This document shows positions 1 to 13,700 of a stretch of DNA of 64,000 nt, piece after piece. Numbering within the stretch: position 1 is the stretch's first letter; the number at the start of each line of letters is the position of its first letter. Below the pieces are notes generated by a model. It worked only from the letters and a program-made list of their open reading frames with translations. It was not told the DNA's origin and ran no database searches. The stretch covers positions 62,001 to 126,000 of the forward strand of contig RCAB01000037.1 of assembly GCA_003640385.1 (NCBI GenBank), in the 5' to 3' direction. Origin of the DNA: Setaria digitata. Taxonomy: Eukaryota; Nematoda; Chromadorea; Rhabditida; Setariidae. A program made the position numbers and the translations under genes.

Positions 1-547
1 CCTTAATATGTGCAATTTTCAATCTTTTTCATTTATAAGAGAAACAAGCAAACAAAATACTTCTAACTCTTCTGTAAAATAATTAATAATAATCATTTGT
101 CTAGAAAATTTCTGCCTAACCTAACTACAAATTTGAGAGTTACATTAAATTTTTCTGCTGATAATCAGAATTGTTATCAAAACTAAATAATTGTAACAAT
201 CAAGGACAACTAATAAGTGATTATAACAAATGAATAATGGAAAAGATGCAAATATTTTAATAAGAATAAACGATACTGAAAACTACTTTGGAATTTTTCT
301 TAATCAACTACCTTTGTAAATTATGTAGTGAATTTATTTTCAACTGCTGAAGAGATATTTTTCGCAAGCTATTTTTGAACTTTATTAATCAACTACATTG
401 GAATCTCAAAATAATTTTAATCACATTAAAGAAAAAGTTAATTAATAAAAATACTACAATACTCAACTTTATTCGAAGTCCTATGAGACAAATTATGGAG
501 ATGTTACCATTTGCGAGGATTCTTCTGTTACTCAATGGCTGCATTTC

Positions 548-3500
548 TCAAGTTGATGATGATAATATTGAATCGATAGTAAACGATGAATTGCATATTG
601 ACTTTGGTGTCATTATGGTGGATAGATCTGAGGACGGTTGACTTAAAGAGGGAAGCAAAAGGAGGCTGTGAGTTGTAAGCAAGAATTGTTGTGGATCCAT
701 TAAAGCTCCAGAAGTTACAGATGACGGTGAATGAGTGGGGAATAACCACTGAAGTGAGGAACATGGAGGCTGATAGGTAAATTTCGGCAGCGATTGTTGC
801 AGATCTTCACTGGTACTGTATGTTTGAACCTGTACATCACTTAATATGAGGAAATTGGGATGGAAATAAACAAAAGGGAAACTAATTAGATGCTAATCTT
901 TCTAAATTCATCCGATGCAAATATTACAGTAATGCAAAGGAATAATTACACTGTCTCGTAATTAAAGCTATCAAATTAAAGAAGAAAAATACCTTGAACC
1001 TTTTCCGCCTTCTCAAACAACTACCATTTTCAAACATTCCTAGAGCATGTGGATGAACCGCCCAATAAGATCCTTTGCCAGGCTTGTCTGGTCGTCGTGG
1101 CACCTAAAATAAGTGCAATTACTTTCAATTTTGCTTCTTTTTCATTAAACTAAAGTTTTTAAATAATTTGTGTTTGGAGCTATCAGACCCCTAAATTCAT
1201 TGCATCTTATGAAATTATAAACATGTCTGCAGTCTCTTAAAGATTAAAAATTATTAGACAACACTATATTCGATTGTAAAACTGTGTTAAATTGAACCAA
1301 ATAATTGTCGCCAAGTTTATTTTCAGCAAAAAAAAAAAAAAAAAACACAGTATGTTTATTATAAGAAAAGAACTTGAACCATAAACTTGAACCGGGATTT
1401 ATAATTTTTGACTTAAAAAATTGCTTAGTAGCGAGTATTCGTTCTATTCGCTGAGTATTTGTTTCCACAACTGTAATTACTAATTAACGAAATAAAAATC
1501 TGTCTATTCAGCGGCTAGAATTTCGGCATAAAATATCATCACCGGCTGCAATACTGCAATTTTAAGAATGAATTTCAGCTCATCATATTTCTTCACTGTT
1601 AAGACTTATTCGATCTTTACAAATTTTACGAGTGGAAAATTACACGGTAAATTTAACAAAGCATCACAGCAGAAACATTTCAGTAACGCATAAATTCAAC
1701 AAGGATTCATGCACTTGTATGCTTTTGGTCTGTCTAGTGAAGAAAGATATCATTTAGATAATGGAAGATGGAAGGTGTGAAGTTGATCAATTGTAATAAA
1801 ACTTATGTTTTAACTAAAGTTAGAAATTTTCAATTTCAATTAAAGTTACGAATTTAATATGGATCTTAAAAACGAATTATTTCCTTAGATTGATTAACCG
1901 CAAAATGCTGCAGTGATATTTGAACCTGTTTTTTCTTTGACTAAAATAACTGACCGACGGAAAGAAGGCTGTCCAAGATAGGTTGGCATCACTTGGGGCA
2001 CAGCGGGTGGTTATAGTTTATTTACGATCCCATCCAATATTATATATTTTTGTAGAGAAAAAAAGTGAATGCAAAATAAATCTTCCAGATCGTCCTTCAA
2101 AACGTTTTTTTACAATTGGTAATTTGGTTAAATGGAAAAGTTCACTAAAAATTCGCAGATTAATTACAGAAATCTTCGGAAGAATACTTGAAATACCGAA
2201 AGCAACTGAAAATTTCGGATAATTTTTTCATGAATGTCAAATTTTAAATTGGAATCTCTAGTTTATAGGTCATTAAAGGATAGACGGAAGATAAAACTTT
2301 TTGCTCCATTAAATTGTTGTTTTGGGCTACAAATTTTATAAAGCAACTTGAAAGAGACAAATGCATAAATTAAATAAACCCATAACATTTTTACTTTTTT
2401 ATTTGTTTAATGAAATCCTTGGATGGATTCAAAGAAAAAAAGATAACACAAAAGTATAATTATGCTCTAAAAAGATTGCAACTAAAGTGCATATTGTATT
2501 AATTTTATTCAGATTATTTAGACTTCAATGTCTTTTTGTTGGTCTCAAGAACAACTGAAAGGTCACAAAAGATTCTGTTCCCTATGTTTCTTTTAGTTCT
2601 TTATGCGCAGGTTAGCATTTGGTCATGTCTCAGGTCCTTCAAAAATTTTGTATCAGTCGGGAAGAAAAAGAAATCATATCAGGAAGAATACCTTAACGAA
2701 GCAATCATTGAATGATAAATTATGTCTGAGAGAATTTTGCCACCGCTGTGTGTTTTTACGGTAAAACGGAAATTTATCCATGATGTATTTATAAATTTCA
2801 GTTAACGGAAGCATCTTTTCCTCTGAATTTTGTATAGCCATGTATGTCAACCAGATGTACGAATATGGAGGCTTCTGAAATGATAGCAAATTATAATTGC
2901 TTTTTATGACTAATTGGAATATAATAATTCAACCATCCATAAATTGAACAGTAATTGGCCTTTTTTAGTAGAAAAACTGTGATCCATATTTGCTAAATTT
3001 AGAAACCTTTGACATGTTGTAAAATAAAGAAAAGAACAAATTGATTTTTTTTGGATTATGAAAATTGATTTATCCTAATATTGGAAAGTAAAATATTATC
3101 TTATCCGTTATAATTAAAAATTGCAATTAGTCGAAACGATTTGATAAAATAAATTGATTTTTAGAATGGTTCGATAAAACTAATCTTTAAAATAGTCTGG
3201 TAGACTTAGCTCCTTAGACACATATTTAAAAGGAAACGATGCGACATAAATAAAAAAAAAGACGAAGTACTGAAGTGAGCTTGCAACATTTTTTTTTTTT
3301 GAATCATTACTCCTTTTCTGCTTCTTAATTGAGAAAAATCTTTTAATCAAAAATCTTTTTCTTTAGCTTTGATTGCAAAAGCGTGAATTAAAGTTCTTTA
3401 TAACCATGAAATATTCCGTTGATCCTTGTGAATAAGGAAAAGAAATCAAATCACAGTAGACTTAGTCGATCCTCCTAAACCAAAATGTTGATTCCCAGTC

Positions 3501-3745
3501 AACAGAAATTTCACTTATTCTTAAAGCTATAAGTGAAAGCTTGCATTTCCGTAGAAGGCAAATTACAATAAACTGAAATGTGAACTAATTTAACACGTTA
3601 TTTTCTATAGTGATAGTTGCTGAAAAAACCTCCTTATTTATAATAACTCAACATACTGTATATGGATGACAAGTTAGAAACGAAGAAATTGAGACCTGTA
3701 AATATATACCTGGTCATCGTATGAATTTTTTCCAGGCCTTGGCAT
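548..3745 (-). CDS. lin-31: LIN-31 / FoxB-type forkhead transcription factor
   Basis: Four exons join in phase: 3710-3745, 2692-2874, 993-1103 and 548-829, giving 203 residues. Residues 1-12 ([12 protein letters not shown]) resemble the start of C. elegans LIN-31. Residues 13-110 are a complete forkhead (winged-helix) DNA-binding domain with recognition helix [17 protein letters not shown] and basic end RRRKRFK. The tail is Ser/Pro-rich, has SP and TP sites (HSPSS, MTPKS), and ends in [11 protein letters not shown], an engrailed-homology-like repressor motif known in Fox proteins. In C. elegans LIN-31 is a vulval-fate regulator phosphorylated by MAP kinase; the same role here is inference. 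All four introns' sites are GT-AG; the one splitting the forkhead domain is about 1.6 kb. The tail is somewhat shorter than I recall for C. elegans. Family assignment is very secure and orthology likely. Confidence 0.93.
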
Positions 3746-4029
3746 CAGAAGCTCAGTGGTCAGAAGTAGGCTACACAATGCTGCTGATGTGCTCCAGCTA
3801 GTGTGGTGCAGTGATATGTCTTCTGTTTGTTTCTATCAGAATTTAGTGGAAAATTGGAAAATTCTTAAGTAAGGAATGGTGATAATGGTGGAAGGAGGCA
3901 CTGTAAGATGAGCTAACTTAAGATGGATATAAGAGAACTGTAGTGGGGGTGGCGGTAGTCACTGGAATGAACAAATAATCATCAAACAACTCTTTTTTAA
4001 ACTCATTTCTGTCCAATGCAACAACATAA

Positions 4030-4290
4030 ATATGAGCACACATGTATGGATAGATCTGCGAACGTATGCGTCAGCCAACGAGGTAGGAGGCAAGACAAGG
4101 CGACCGTTTGATAACTGTCGCAAGCACTGTCGCATCGCAGCCAGTCTAAATTTCTGGGCGGAGCTTAAGGGAGCGGTGTCAACCAATGGTAGGGCTTGTG
4201 TGATATGCCATGAAAGAGATACGCACACATATGTCATCATTTGGTTAAGAACGCTTTTTGTGAGAAACGTCTTTGGATTACGGTACTGAT
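4030..4290. promoter_or_regulatory. GC-richer patch upstream of lin-31, candidate promoter
   Basis: About 285-545 bp upstream of the lin-31 start codon the base composition becomes visibly more GC-rich than the surrounding DNA, and both strands stay open for roughly 260 bp. It holds a GGGCGG box at 4156-4161 and a CCAAT motif at 4183-4187. No reading frame here resembles a known protein. A regulatory element is inferred from composition and position only. Confidence 0.25.
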
Positions 4291-4299
4291 TTGTTTTTC

Positions 4300-7200
4300 T
4301 CAAATTTCACTAAAGCTACTATCCATTGCGCACTAAGTTACTCTTTTCCACAAGCATATTCCATTTGTTATGCTAGTTGTGGGACTTTTGATTATCGAAA
4401 TGACTAATCGATAACAGTTTAGTGGAATTTTGACAAGTTGCTGTTTGAAGTTCTAGAAATGATGTACTGACAGTGACAGCAGGTAAGACTTTAAAGCTTC
4501 ATTGATTGGTATTGAGGATTGGTTGAGAAAAATTGTTTAGAGGGTAAAAGGTTACCATACCTAGTATTACATTTTGCAAGTAGCGAATTACAAATCAATT
4601 AGCCATCTATATAAGGCTAATAATGTATTCATTAGTTAAGCAACTAACCAGCATAATACTGCTACCAATCACTTGATAAACAAGTGAGCTAAAAACTTTA
4701 TACAATCCTCCTTGTTCCAAAAATACATTGATTCTAAATAATACTATCTCCACATTAGTCAAATTTTAATTTCCTCCATAATTTACCTTTCAATAAAATT
4801 AATTAAAAAAATTAAGAGATAAAGCAGAAATAAAATATTTAGTTACGTCCCCAAGTTTTATGTGTGCTACTTGAGCAATTTATATATCCTTTATATTTAT
4901 GTTTGGAAAAATGACTGATATAATTGAAGGCACAGTAAGTGAAGCAAACAGATTTGGTGCATGTCTTTTCCTTCTGCTTCAGTGAATTTCGTACGAAAAT
5001 GAATTTTCGTCGTATTAGCGGAAATACATCATTTATTGCCTCAATAAGGCTAATTAAAATATTAGCTTCCTTCTCTCTTCAGCTTCCTTTTCTTCTTTAT
5101 CATGTGCAAACTGAAGATGTCACAAAGTAAAGCAAGTTCTTAGTGTATTTATGAAATTATATGGGTATAGCATACGGTATAGTTGCCAAACGATTTTTCC
5201 ACAGAAATCTTGCTAAAAGTCCTAATCTTAAAATAAATAAATAAATAAATAGCTGGTATTTACTAACTTTGATATTTGGACTTGTAAGTAAAATAATGAA
5301 ATTGGACCGGCGGTAGCTGTAGTAAAGACAATAATATTGTTGTTGAAATCAACAATTATTGCAATTCAATCTCCATCGTTGTGCGTGAATTCAATTTGTT
5401 ATTTATTCGATTCAGCCAATTTGTTAATTTGCATTAGCGCATTAGGATGAATTAATTTTCAAAAAGCTTTTAAGGACTTGATTAAAATTTGTTCGCCATA
5501 TATAAGTTTTCTGCAAATATTTTTATCATTAAAATATAAATGTACATATTTCGAAAGGATTCAATAAATGCCATTAAAAAATATATGTATTTTTTTGCTC
5601 GTTGAACATTAACTGAATTTTCTCCAAGTTTTTTGAGAATTTTTAAAGCAAAAATCCCATTCATAAAGATGAGCTTTTGCCTCAAATTATTTGATTGTAT
5701 ATAAAAATGAAAAAATCACTTCTCGAGAAGAAAATGAATGGTGCATTATCAGAGTTCTTGAATAATATCCTAGCGATCGAATAAATCGCTCAACCATATT
5801 GTTCTATTATTTTAGATTAATAATGCAGTAATTGAATGAGAAATTATATGTGATTAAGAAGAAAGCACGTAGTGTACAAATGTCAACTTACTTCATCACT
5901 TTTGAAGGTCATTTTATCCATCGACTAGCCGCTAATCGGTGCAGCGTTACATCCATTTATTCATCCATCCATCCATCTTTCCTTCCATTGCATGATACCG
6001 TGATTCAGAAGTAACTGGATCACATTTTAGACCAGAAAGAATCATTCACTCCTGATTGCGGTATCTCTGTACTGAAAACGGTTGTTCTTCTTCCAACTCT
6101 CAGCATCATTTCGGTTTAACTATAAAAACCACTCATCCATCTGACGGCACAGCATGAGACATCTATAGAACTGTCAGTATTGTTTGTGAGATATTTTCAA
6201 TATTCTCCTTGTTTTTCTTTGAATACATAATGAATTATCACTTTTCACACAGTCACAAGTATTACATTAAATGTAGAAATGTCAGATTGAACTATAAATT
6301 AACACTATCTCACAAAAAGATAACTCTATGCTTCAATTTAAAAATATTACTAATAATTACAAGCGTAATTATAATAATCAATTATTTTGCTTATTTTTTA
6401 GCTGTTAATAGTAATAGTTCAATAACAAAAAAATTACTTTACCTAGGGAAAAATTAAATGTTATGCAATATCAGTTTTATTATATTAATAAATAAATTTA
6501 GCTTTGCAGATATTGCTTCTTTTTTATTCTGTATACATAGGAGCTAGAATACTCTCAGAATTCCAATTATTCTTACAGTAGAACTTTTGATCATCATGGA
6601 ATTTAGATCCCATATGAGTATGTAAGAAATAAGATCATCAGTTTATACGACAAATTTTAATTATCTTCGCTGGAAATTTGAACAAAGCAAATTTATGAGG
6701 GAAAATAAATGAATGTCATTTTGCGTCCTTATCATCTATCCTCCTTTGCCTTCTAACTTTTCTTAAACATTTCACTCGTACTTCTCTTCGAATCATTTTT
6801 ACCTTCGATTGCCTTTTAAATTATGGCTTTTTTCTCGTTAACTAATTCATTGAACACTAATGACAGATGGAAAACATGTTTGAAAGGAATGTAGAATTTC
6901 ATAGACAGGAAACATAATTAAGGACAAAGGTTCCTTCATTCTTGTTAACATTTCATTTACCACAAATCATTCTCACTGAAACAGTTACATGGTCAGTCCT
7001 TTCTTACAGTATCTTTTTTACTCAGTCATAAGCAATTATTAACATAAATGAAAATAAGTAATTTACAGAACGAGATGTTGAAAATATTTTAATCTTCTCA
7101 CTCACGTTTCTGAATATTTTTAAAGAATTGCGAAGTTTATTTTCTGAAATGCAATTTGAACAATAAAGGATGAAGAAAAAGCTGTGAACTTGACTTAACC

Positions 7201-8850
7201 TTAGGATATAGTTTTGCTTTGCTTTCTTTTCACAACGTAGTTTCGCAAACAAATAACAAAATTGATAGTGTTTTAAAAATTGACTATTACATAGCGCTTG
7301 AACATTATGTCTAATTTTCGTTCCAGCAAACTATGAGTACCATTATGTTCTAAAGTAGAACCTTGCTTAAAAAGCAAAGCTGAATTTTGAGGTACTGTAA
7401 TTTTAGTGCTCGAACAGTAATTTACTTGATACGGACACATTTAATTTAACAAATTTGTTAAATTCAAATGTCTTTCACGGAATAACTAAGAAGGGGATCA
7501 GTGAGTAACTTGGAATGACTTTAATTTTTATTAATTATGATGTCTGTTAGTCTGTTAGCCCGCCAGGGCCACAACATAAAACTGAAAATTTGCACACACG
7601 ATTTTTCGTTGTTAAATAGTTATCGACGTTGAAAATTTTATTGCTGTGAAGGAGAAGACTAAATGTTTAATTAAAAATTTAGGGGAAATAAAAGGAGAAG
7701 TATGTCACAGAGATTTTGAACGTGTTGAAAACTTCAAGTGATAAACAATGTCTGTAACGACTGGAAACAGTTGAAGGGAAAGTATAAATGTATTTGTCAA
7801 CCAACGTATGCAACGGCCAAAGACAACACATTGTTTGGGTGTCCTTTTTTAAAATTTTCTTTATAATGGAATGTTGAATGAAATGGAAGGTAACGAATCC
7901 ATCACCCCCTGATCGTCAAGGTTTATTGCACAATAAGCGCATCGAAGCAGACTAATAGACGCCAACAGCAACAAAAACAACACTAGCGATGCTTCTTCCA
8001 TTGCCCATATTTGTTACCAAAAATCTTCAAAAACTTTTTGTCCTTACCCGTTAAAGCACTTTTGTGGGTATTTTCAGATCTTTTTTGAAAGGTACATTTC
8101 TTGCAATACATTGTTTTCATTCGAATGGTAGATTAAAATTTGACTCACGAAGTTAGGATATTTCTTGCACTAAGATAAGTTTATCTTTTAAAAATATCAA
8201 AACTGTCAAAACCGCATTTAAATGTTTCGAATTTTAGCGGTCAACTTGACAGGAAATAACGACAAACCAATGTAACGTTCGGAAAGGCAACGCTGTATGT
8301 GTCATAAATTCCATTGATTTTAATGAGTATTAGGCCACCTGTATTAAGTAATTTAAAGTTCCGATATCTGAATACTGACTATTTGACATTCAATTTCACC
8401 TAAATATGAATGGCAGAGTTTTAACTATTAAATTGGTCATGTTTACCTTCTGGACAATTTACTAACGTGGTTTTCCTGTCTAAATAGAAAAACAGTGCAT
8501 GTTCGTTTATCAAATTATAAAAATACCTAAACTAACCAAATATTAAATATCCGTATCCATAAATTCTATGTGATCTGTACAGTAAAAGGACCTACTAAAT
8601 ATTTTCTATTTCAGTTCATAGACCTTAGTAAATGTATTGATGAATTGATTGGTCAACTGATTCCGTTCAGTAATTCGCATCTCAATAAAAGAAGTGAATC
8701 TATTTTGTAAAAAATCTCACACACTGAATCTATAAGTCAACTTTCAATGAAGGAACCAGAGACTGTGTTTTAAATCAGATTTTTTTTAACGGAATAACTG
8801 GAAAATATTTGAAATATGTCTTCAAAAACTGTAAGGATATTTGTGATAAA
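4300..8850. other. Intergenic DNA, no gene seen
   Basis: AT-rich DNA between lin-31 and the next coding signal. It has only short open frames without recognisable protein similarity, an AAAT-type tetranucleotide run near 5230-5251, and scattered homopolymers. It may carry lin-31 control elements or RNA genes that I could not see by eye. Confidence 0.5.
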
Positions 8851-8865
8851 AACTAAAAAATTACC

Positions 8866-9039
8866 TGTAGGATTATATCCGCAGAAAATTCCACAAACTG
8901 TTGGTAAGGTATAACAGATAGAACTGTTTGTGCTATCAGCATGCGGTTGCCAATTTTACATTTTGCATTACAACCGAAGGGAAAGGAGATAACAAACCTT
9001 GTAATAGACTCCTTCACAATATCTTCTAAAACATCTACT
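8866..9039 (-). CDS. Possible exon, weakly histone-fold-like
   Basis: An open stretch bounded by a possible acceptor (TTAG just upstream of 9039) and a good donor (CTACAG then GTAATT at 8866-8861). The translation contains VDVLEDIVKESITR, which resembles the long central helix of the TFIID subunit TAF13. It is followed by a segment with AQTVLSVIPYQQFVEF, reminiscent of the third helix of histone-fold proteins. An internal GTTTGT donor after ESITR offers another splicing. I found no matching upstream or downstream exon, so this could be a fragment, part of an unseen gene, or chance. Confidence 0.2.
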
Positions 9040-9772
9040 CTAACAGCCACGTGAGAGCATCATCATAAACTGAAGTTGATTTGAAAGTATCTGATGAACG
9101 CGCACTAAGTTTACATTCCTATCCAGAATCTACTGGAAGCACTCGCATGTAACAACACATATTGGAATCACGATACGATGTGCAACAATCCGTCAGGGCT
9201 CCTTCATGCTGCTTTGATGAACTCACGCCAAAATTCATTTGTCGATAAATCCGTAACACGGGAACTATTTCTTATTTACTTATAATTTAAAACTATATCC
9301 AATTCAACAAATTATGTGACCTCTACATATTGGAAAGCAAAATGAACTGACTAGACAAGCCTAAATAGTATAATATAGCACATATGAGAGGATGAAACCC
9401 TTCATTTAGGGTAAGAAATAATCACATATCGAATCGATGATATTCTACGTAAAGGTTCCGAACAGAGAAGCACATATCGGCACACAATACGCTTTTCTGC
9501 GTTCCATTTCGCTATAGTTGTCGTTTTACAGTAGCATCTAAGATTTTCGATTCATTTCGCTCCAATGAAACCAGCGACAATCTTTTCTGCAGTTTAAGAC
9601 AAGCTTTAAAACTCTCGACTGGTAGGAAGACTATTCACTTTTAAATGGTCAAAGGTGGTTAAGAAGTAAATCGTCAATCCAGCACACAAAAAACTGGCAA
9701 AAACATAACATTGAGCCGTTATTCAGTGCTACTGTGCCTGTAGTGTGCCTGAAATCGTTTACAACATTCTCC

Positions 9773-10044
9773 TTAGGAAGTGATGCCTTCTGCATCCAAT
9801 TCCAGTTTTCTCAACGGCACATGAACTTCTCCGTAACTACTGAAAGCTGCAACCAGACTTAATTGCAATTAGCGATATTGACACCTTGAACTTGTAATAT
9901 CAAGAGAATTGAAGTACATGGTACTTCCAAAAACTGGAAATCCCAAAAGCCTTGACTTTAATACCTCTAGCCGAGAAGGCCTAGCATCAAATAATTTTAC
10001 CATGAGGCCATTATGGTCTTGGAGCATAGGTAAGATACACAAAT
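9773..10044 (-). CDS. 3' exons of an unrecognised gene with C2-like tail
   Basis: Two exons join in phase: 9885-10044 (after a TTTCAG acceptor) and 9773-9839, ending in TAA. They encode about 75 residues starting LCILPMLQDHNG and ending SYGEVHVPLRKLEL plus a short tail. The last motif is close to the GEVRVPL strand of synaptotagmin-type C2 domains, and the preceding VLKSRLLGFPVF could fit the region before it. The usual Asp-rich loop segment between them is absent, so the C2 assignment is tentative. No 5' exons were identified between 10050 and the MTR4 stop at 10746. It may be a broken gene or one with distant exons. Confidence 0.35.
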
Positions 10045-10745
10045 CTGAAACACACTTCACATACTAAATGTAAAAGAAGTCACGCACAATCTTCTTTTTG
10101 CATTATTGATGACCATTCTATTGCAAGCACACTTATATCGAATTCACTTCATTTAAGCTTTCTGTGCTGCATTTTCATATAACTAGTTTTATGGCAACAC
10201 AAAGTTTATATTCAGAAAGAAGTACAAATTCTATCGGGAAGAGATAGAGAAAATGCAGAAACACCAAATCTTAGTTCTATAACATATTAAAACAAATCAT
10301 TAATAATAGCTGTCATACAGGACACTTCTGAACTATTCCCTTAGGTAGTCAGTGGTGACAGATTGATTCGAACTGACACCACATGAAGATGCATAAGCGA
10401 AGAAATGATAGATGGGTCACCCCAACACCAGAGAGATTCTACCAATCCGGAACATCTTTTATTTAATTATAAAAAGTCTTACTAAAGATAATATTAGAAA
10501 AACAATTGCAAACGTGTATTTTTTTTTTTTAGTAATTAAATCTCCACTAAAAACAAAATTTTCCACCCATCTGAGTGGTTAAAAGAATGATATTAGATAG
10601 TACTTCTATAAGTACCATCCTGATTAATTCAACTAAACGTCCTCAGCTACATCATAAGCAAGTGTTCAAAACAAAACTAAGGAAATAATAAGCTAGAATT
10701 GATCTCATTACGGAATGATAATTCAGAAACCTATTCTTTACAGAT

Positions 10746-13700
10746 TTACAGATATAACGAAGCTGTGAAAACAATATCTCGTTTCAGAAGTACTCGTGCT
10801 TCTTCAAAACGTGTTTCTAGATCTCCATTGCCGATTGCTTTAGAAGCTCCCACCATTTCACGAAGTAATTCCTCCAGACGTCGCATGCAGCGAATTATTG
10901 ATCCTGCAATTTAATAGTACATAAATGTAACAGCGAAGAAATACACAGGAGAACCATTTGAGCCACTTTCTTCAACATAAAAGATTCAACATGATATATA
11001 TGTACAGACATATACGAATAATATGGAAATACAATGTATGTAGATAAAAATATCTCAGATATATATCGATAAAAAAAAAAATTATTACCTTCAAAAACAT
11101 CTGTTTTTTTTAAAATTTCGGCAAAAGATGCACCGGTACACCACGCATGTACAACATCCATCAAATGCGGTTTAAACGATTCAACATATTTGTCTTCATC
11201 AATCTCAAGCTTTGATTCCTTCGTCACTCGAGCAATACGTCTGGCGTATTCCTGGAATTCAACAAATGAATATAAAACTTAAACAGGAGGCAAAAAAGCC
11301 TCACTTCGAACAGACCACGAGAGTAGTCAACTTCACTACAAATGTCCTACATGTCAATTTTTACTAACAATGCTTATCGAACAATTTAATCTCCAAGGCA
11401 ATTATCAGGATATCAAAAAGGATAGCCAATGTAGAAAAAGAAATCCTCAAAGCTTGAAATGAAAATGAAGAAAGGATGCCATGGATACAAACCAAAGAAG
11501 TAAAAAAAATAATGCTTACATGCATTGCTCGCAAACATCCACTGAGATCATCTGCCAATTTTGTGCCGCCAGCCTTTTCTTCAAATACAAAACACGAAAG
11601 TAAAGCAGCCAACTGTGGAGCAGCAAGCTCAGTAAAAATCCCACCAAACATCATTTCCGTTAACATCAGCTCATCTGCAGCACTCACTTCACATGAAACA
11701 CGTCCCTGTAATATACGCAAATATCACTTTCAATATCAACTGCTGAAAACAATGATGAAATTAGCAAATACATTCCCTCACCTTTTGTGTAATAACATCA
11801 TTCTCATCGCAATACTGCAATCTCCGGAGCACACGCTTTCGGCATTTCAATTCATCCAGCTGCAGTAGACTTTGTGCCTTTTTTAGCTCAGTTTTTGCTA
11901 CCTTCAGCTCCGCTTCCAGCTCTAATTTCTTTTCATATTGCTTGTAGATTTCATCAAATTTACGATTCTCCCTGAATTATTTCAATCAGAAAAACCACAA
12001 ACTAAATACCGTCTGAAAATCAAACAGGAAGTAAACGCACCTCAAAGGGTGACTGTCTTTTCGTTTTTCTAGCGCTTGCAATTTAATAATATTTTCCTGA
12101 AGCACTGCATCATTTATTTTCATATCATTCAATGGATCTAACAGAGGCATAATTCCATTGAATCTTTTCAGGACTTCCTAAAATAAACGAATAGCGTTTG
12201 ATAAAATAATGAAAAGGGTGAGAGATTGTTTCGTTTCAGACTTAAATTATAAAGCAATTACTTTTATAACACGACCAGCACTTTGTTTTCCTTCGCATGT
12301 TTTGAGGTTTTGCGGTAGTTTAACGCGTGCTGCACTTATTTCAGACACGCAACCGATGGCAACAGATACAACCTAAATGGCATTTAAATTTGATAAAAGT
12401 ATTATTACGAAATAGAGGATGTATGTTGCTTTAATTCACTATGTATTCTGGCAGTAATTAATAAGAAACGGTAACCTCAACAATTCCTCTTTCATTTGCA
12501 TTAGGTGGTCGCAATTGTGTAATATCTGATAAGTTTTTTGCACTCTCTGTAGATAGCAACATCAATACATCCAAAACGTACATTACATCCAAGCCAAGGG
12601 GATCAACTGGGTTTGCTTTTTTGTGGAAATCTAACAGAGCTGCCCAGCCAAAATCTTTATCGTTTGAAACAATCTGAAAGACTAAATTAAAACTTAATAA
12701 ATGCTTCAGAACTTCATTGAAAACAGAAGTTTGTAAATCTTATGTGTTTGTAAAAGAGGTAATTCTTGACAAAGAAAGAATAGGCTCAAGCCAAGTTGAA
12801 ATGAACGGAAAAAGAAAAAAAAAAAAAAACTGGAAAGAACAAACATGAAGTAAACGTCCAGCTTGCAGAAAAGGTACAAGATGTTTCGGTTTCGTAACGA
12901 CCTCTTTTACAGCTTCTTTCAGCACGTCAATCTGTTTTTCTACTTGATAATAACCCGATATTTCTGTTTCCTTGTCAATCTTACAGGCAGCGAGTTCTTT
13001 CTTCTTTCTTTCAACATCTATAAATTTGATAAATTTCTGCAATAAACAAAAACTAAACAAACTGAAATACAAAACGTCAATAACAAAAGCAACAAACTTC
13101 CATAGAGCTCTGGCAGCGCATCATAGTTTTGGAATTGATAAAATGAATTCTCCAACATAAATTCAGGATTAATCCCTTCAACACGAAGTAAGTTCAGGAC
13201 CATATTGTAAGTTAAACGGAACTGCGAATTAAGAGGATCTGGTGCACCTAAATAGAGGAGGAAAAAAGAACATCGGACTTCGTAAGGAAGGAGTAGGAAA
13301 CCAACTTTCGTTTCAAATATTGACCTTTAATAATTTGTTTGGCAACATCTTGTCCCATCTGCTGGTCAACCATAAGTATCACAAGGCCACGGTCATCTTT
13401 ACCACGCCGTCCAGCTCTTCCACTCATTTGGATATATTCACCTGATGTAATCCACCTAAAACACAACGCAAATAAATAAGATAAACTAAAAAACATTACT
13501 TATTCAATCAGCATCTAATTGAACCAATCCCATTATGATACGACAATTATGAACACTACATCTCATCATTTTATGACTGAGTACAGTCCTAAACTGTGGC
13601 AAGCATACATTAGTAACTCTATAAATAAATATTAGTGAAACAAAAAGAGTTAAAATGAACGAAAACAATCTCTATAAATTACCGGTAATCTTTCCCATCG

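Noticed and set aside
3959..4303. Overlapping frames on both strands upstream of lin-31
   Set aside because: Both are open because the patch is GC-richer and poor in stop codons; neither has recognisable similarity or splice context.
10340..10400. GATTCGAACTGACACC, similar to a tRNA B box
   Set aside because: It lacks a fitting A box and cloverleaf stems around it.
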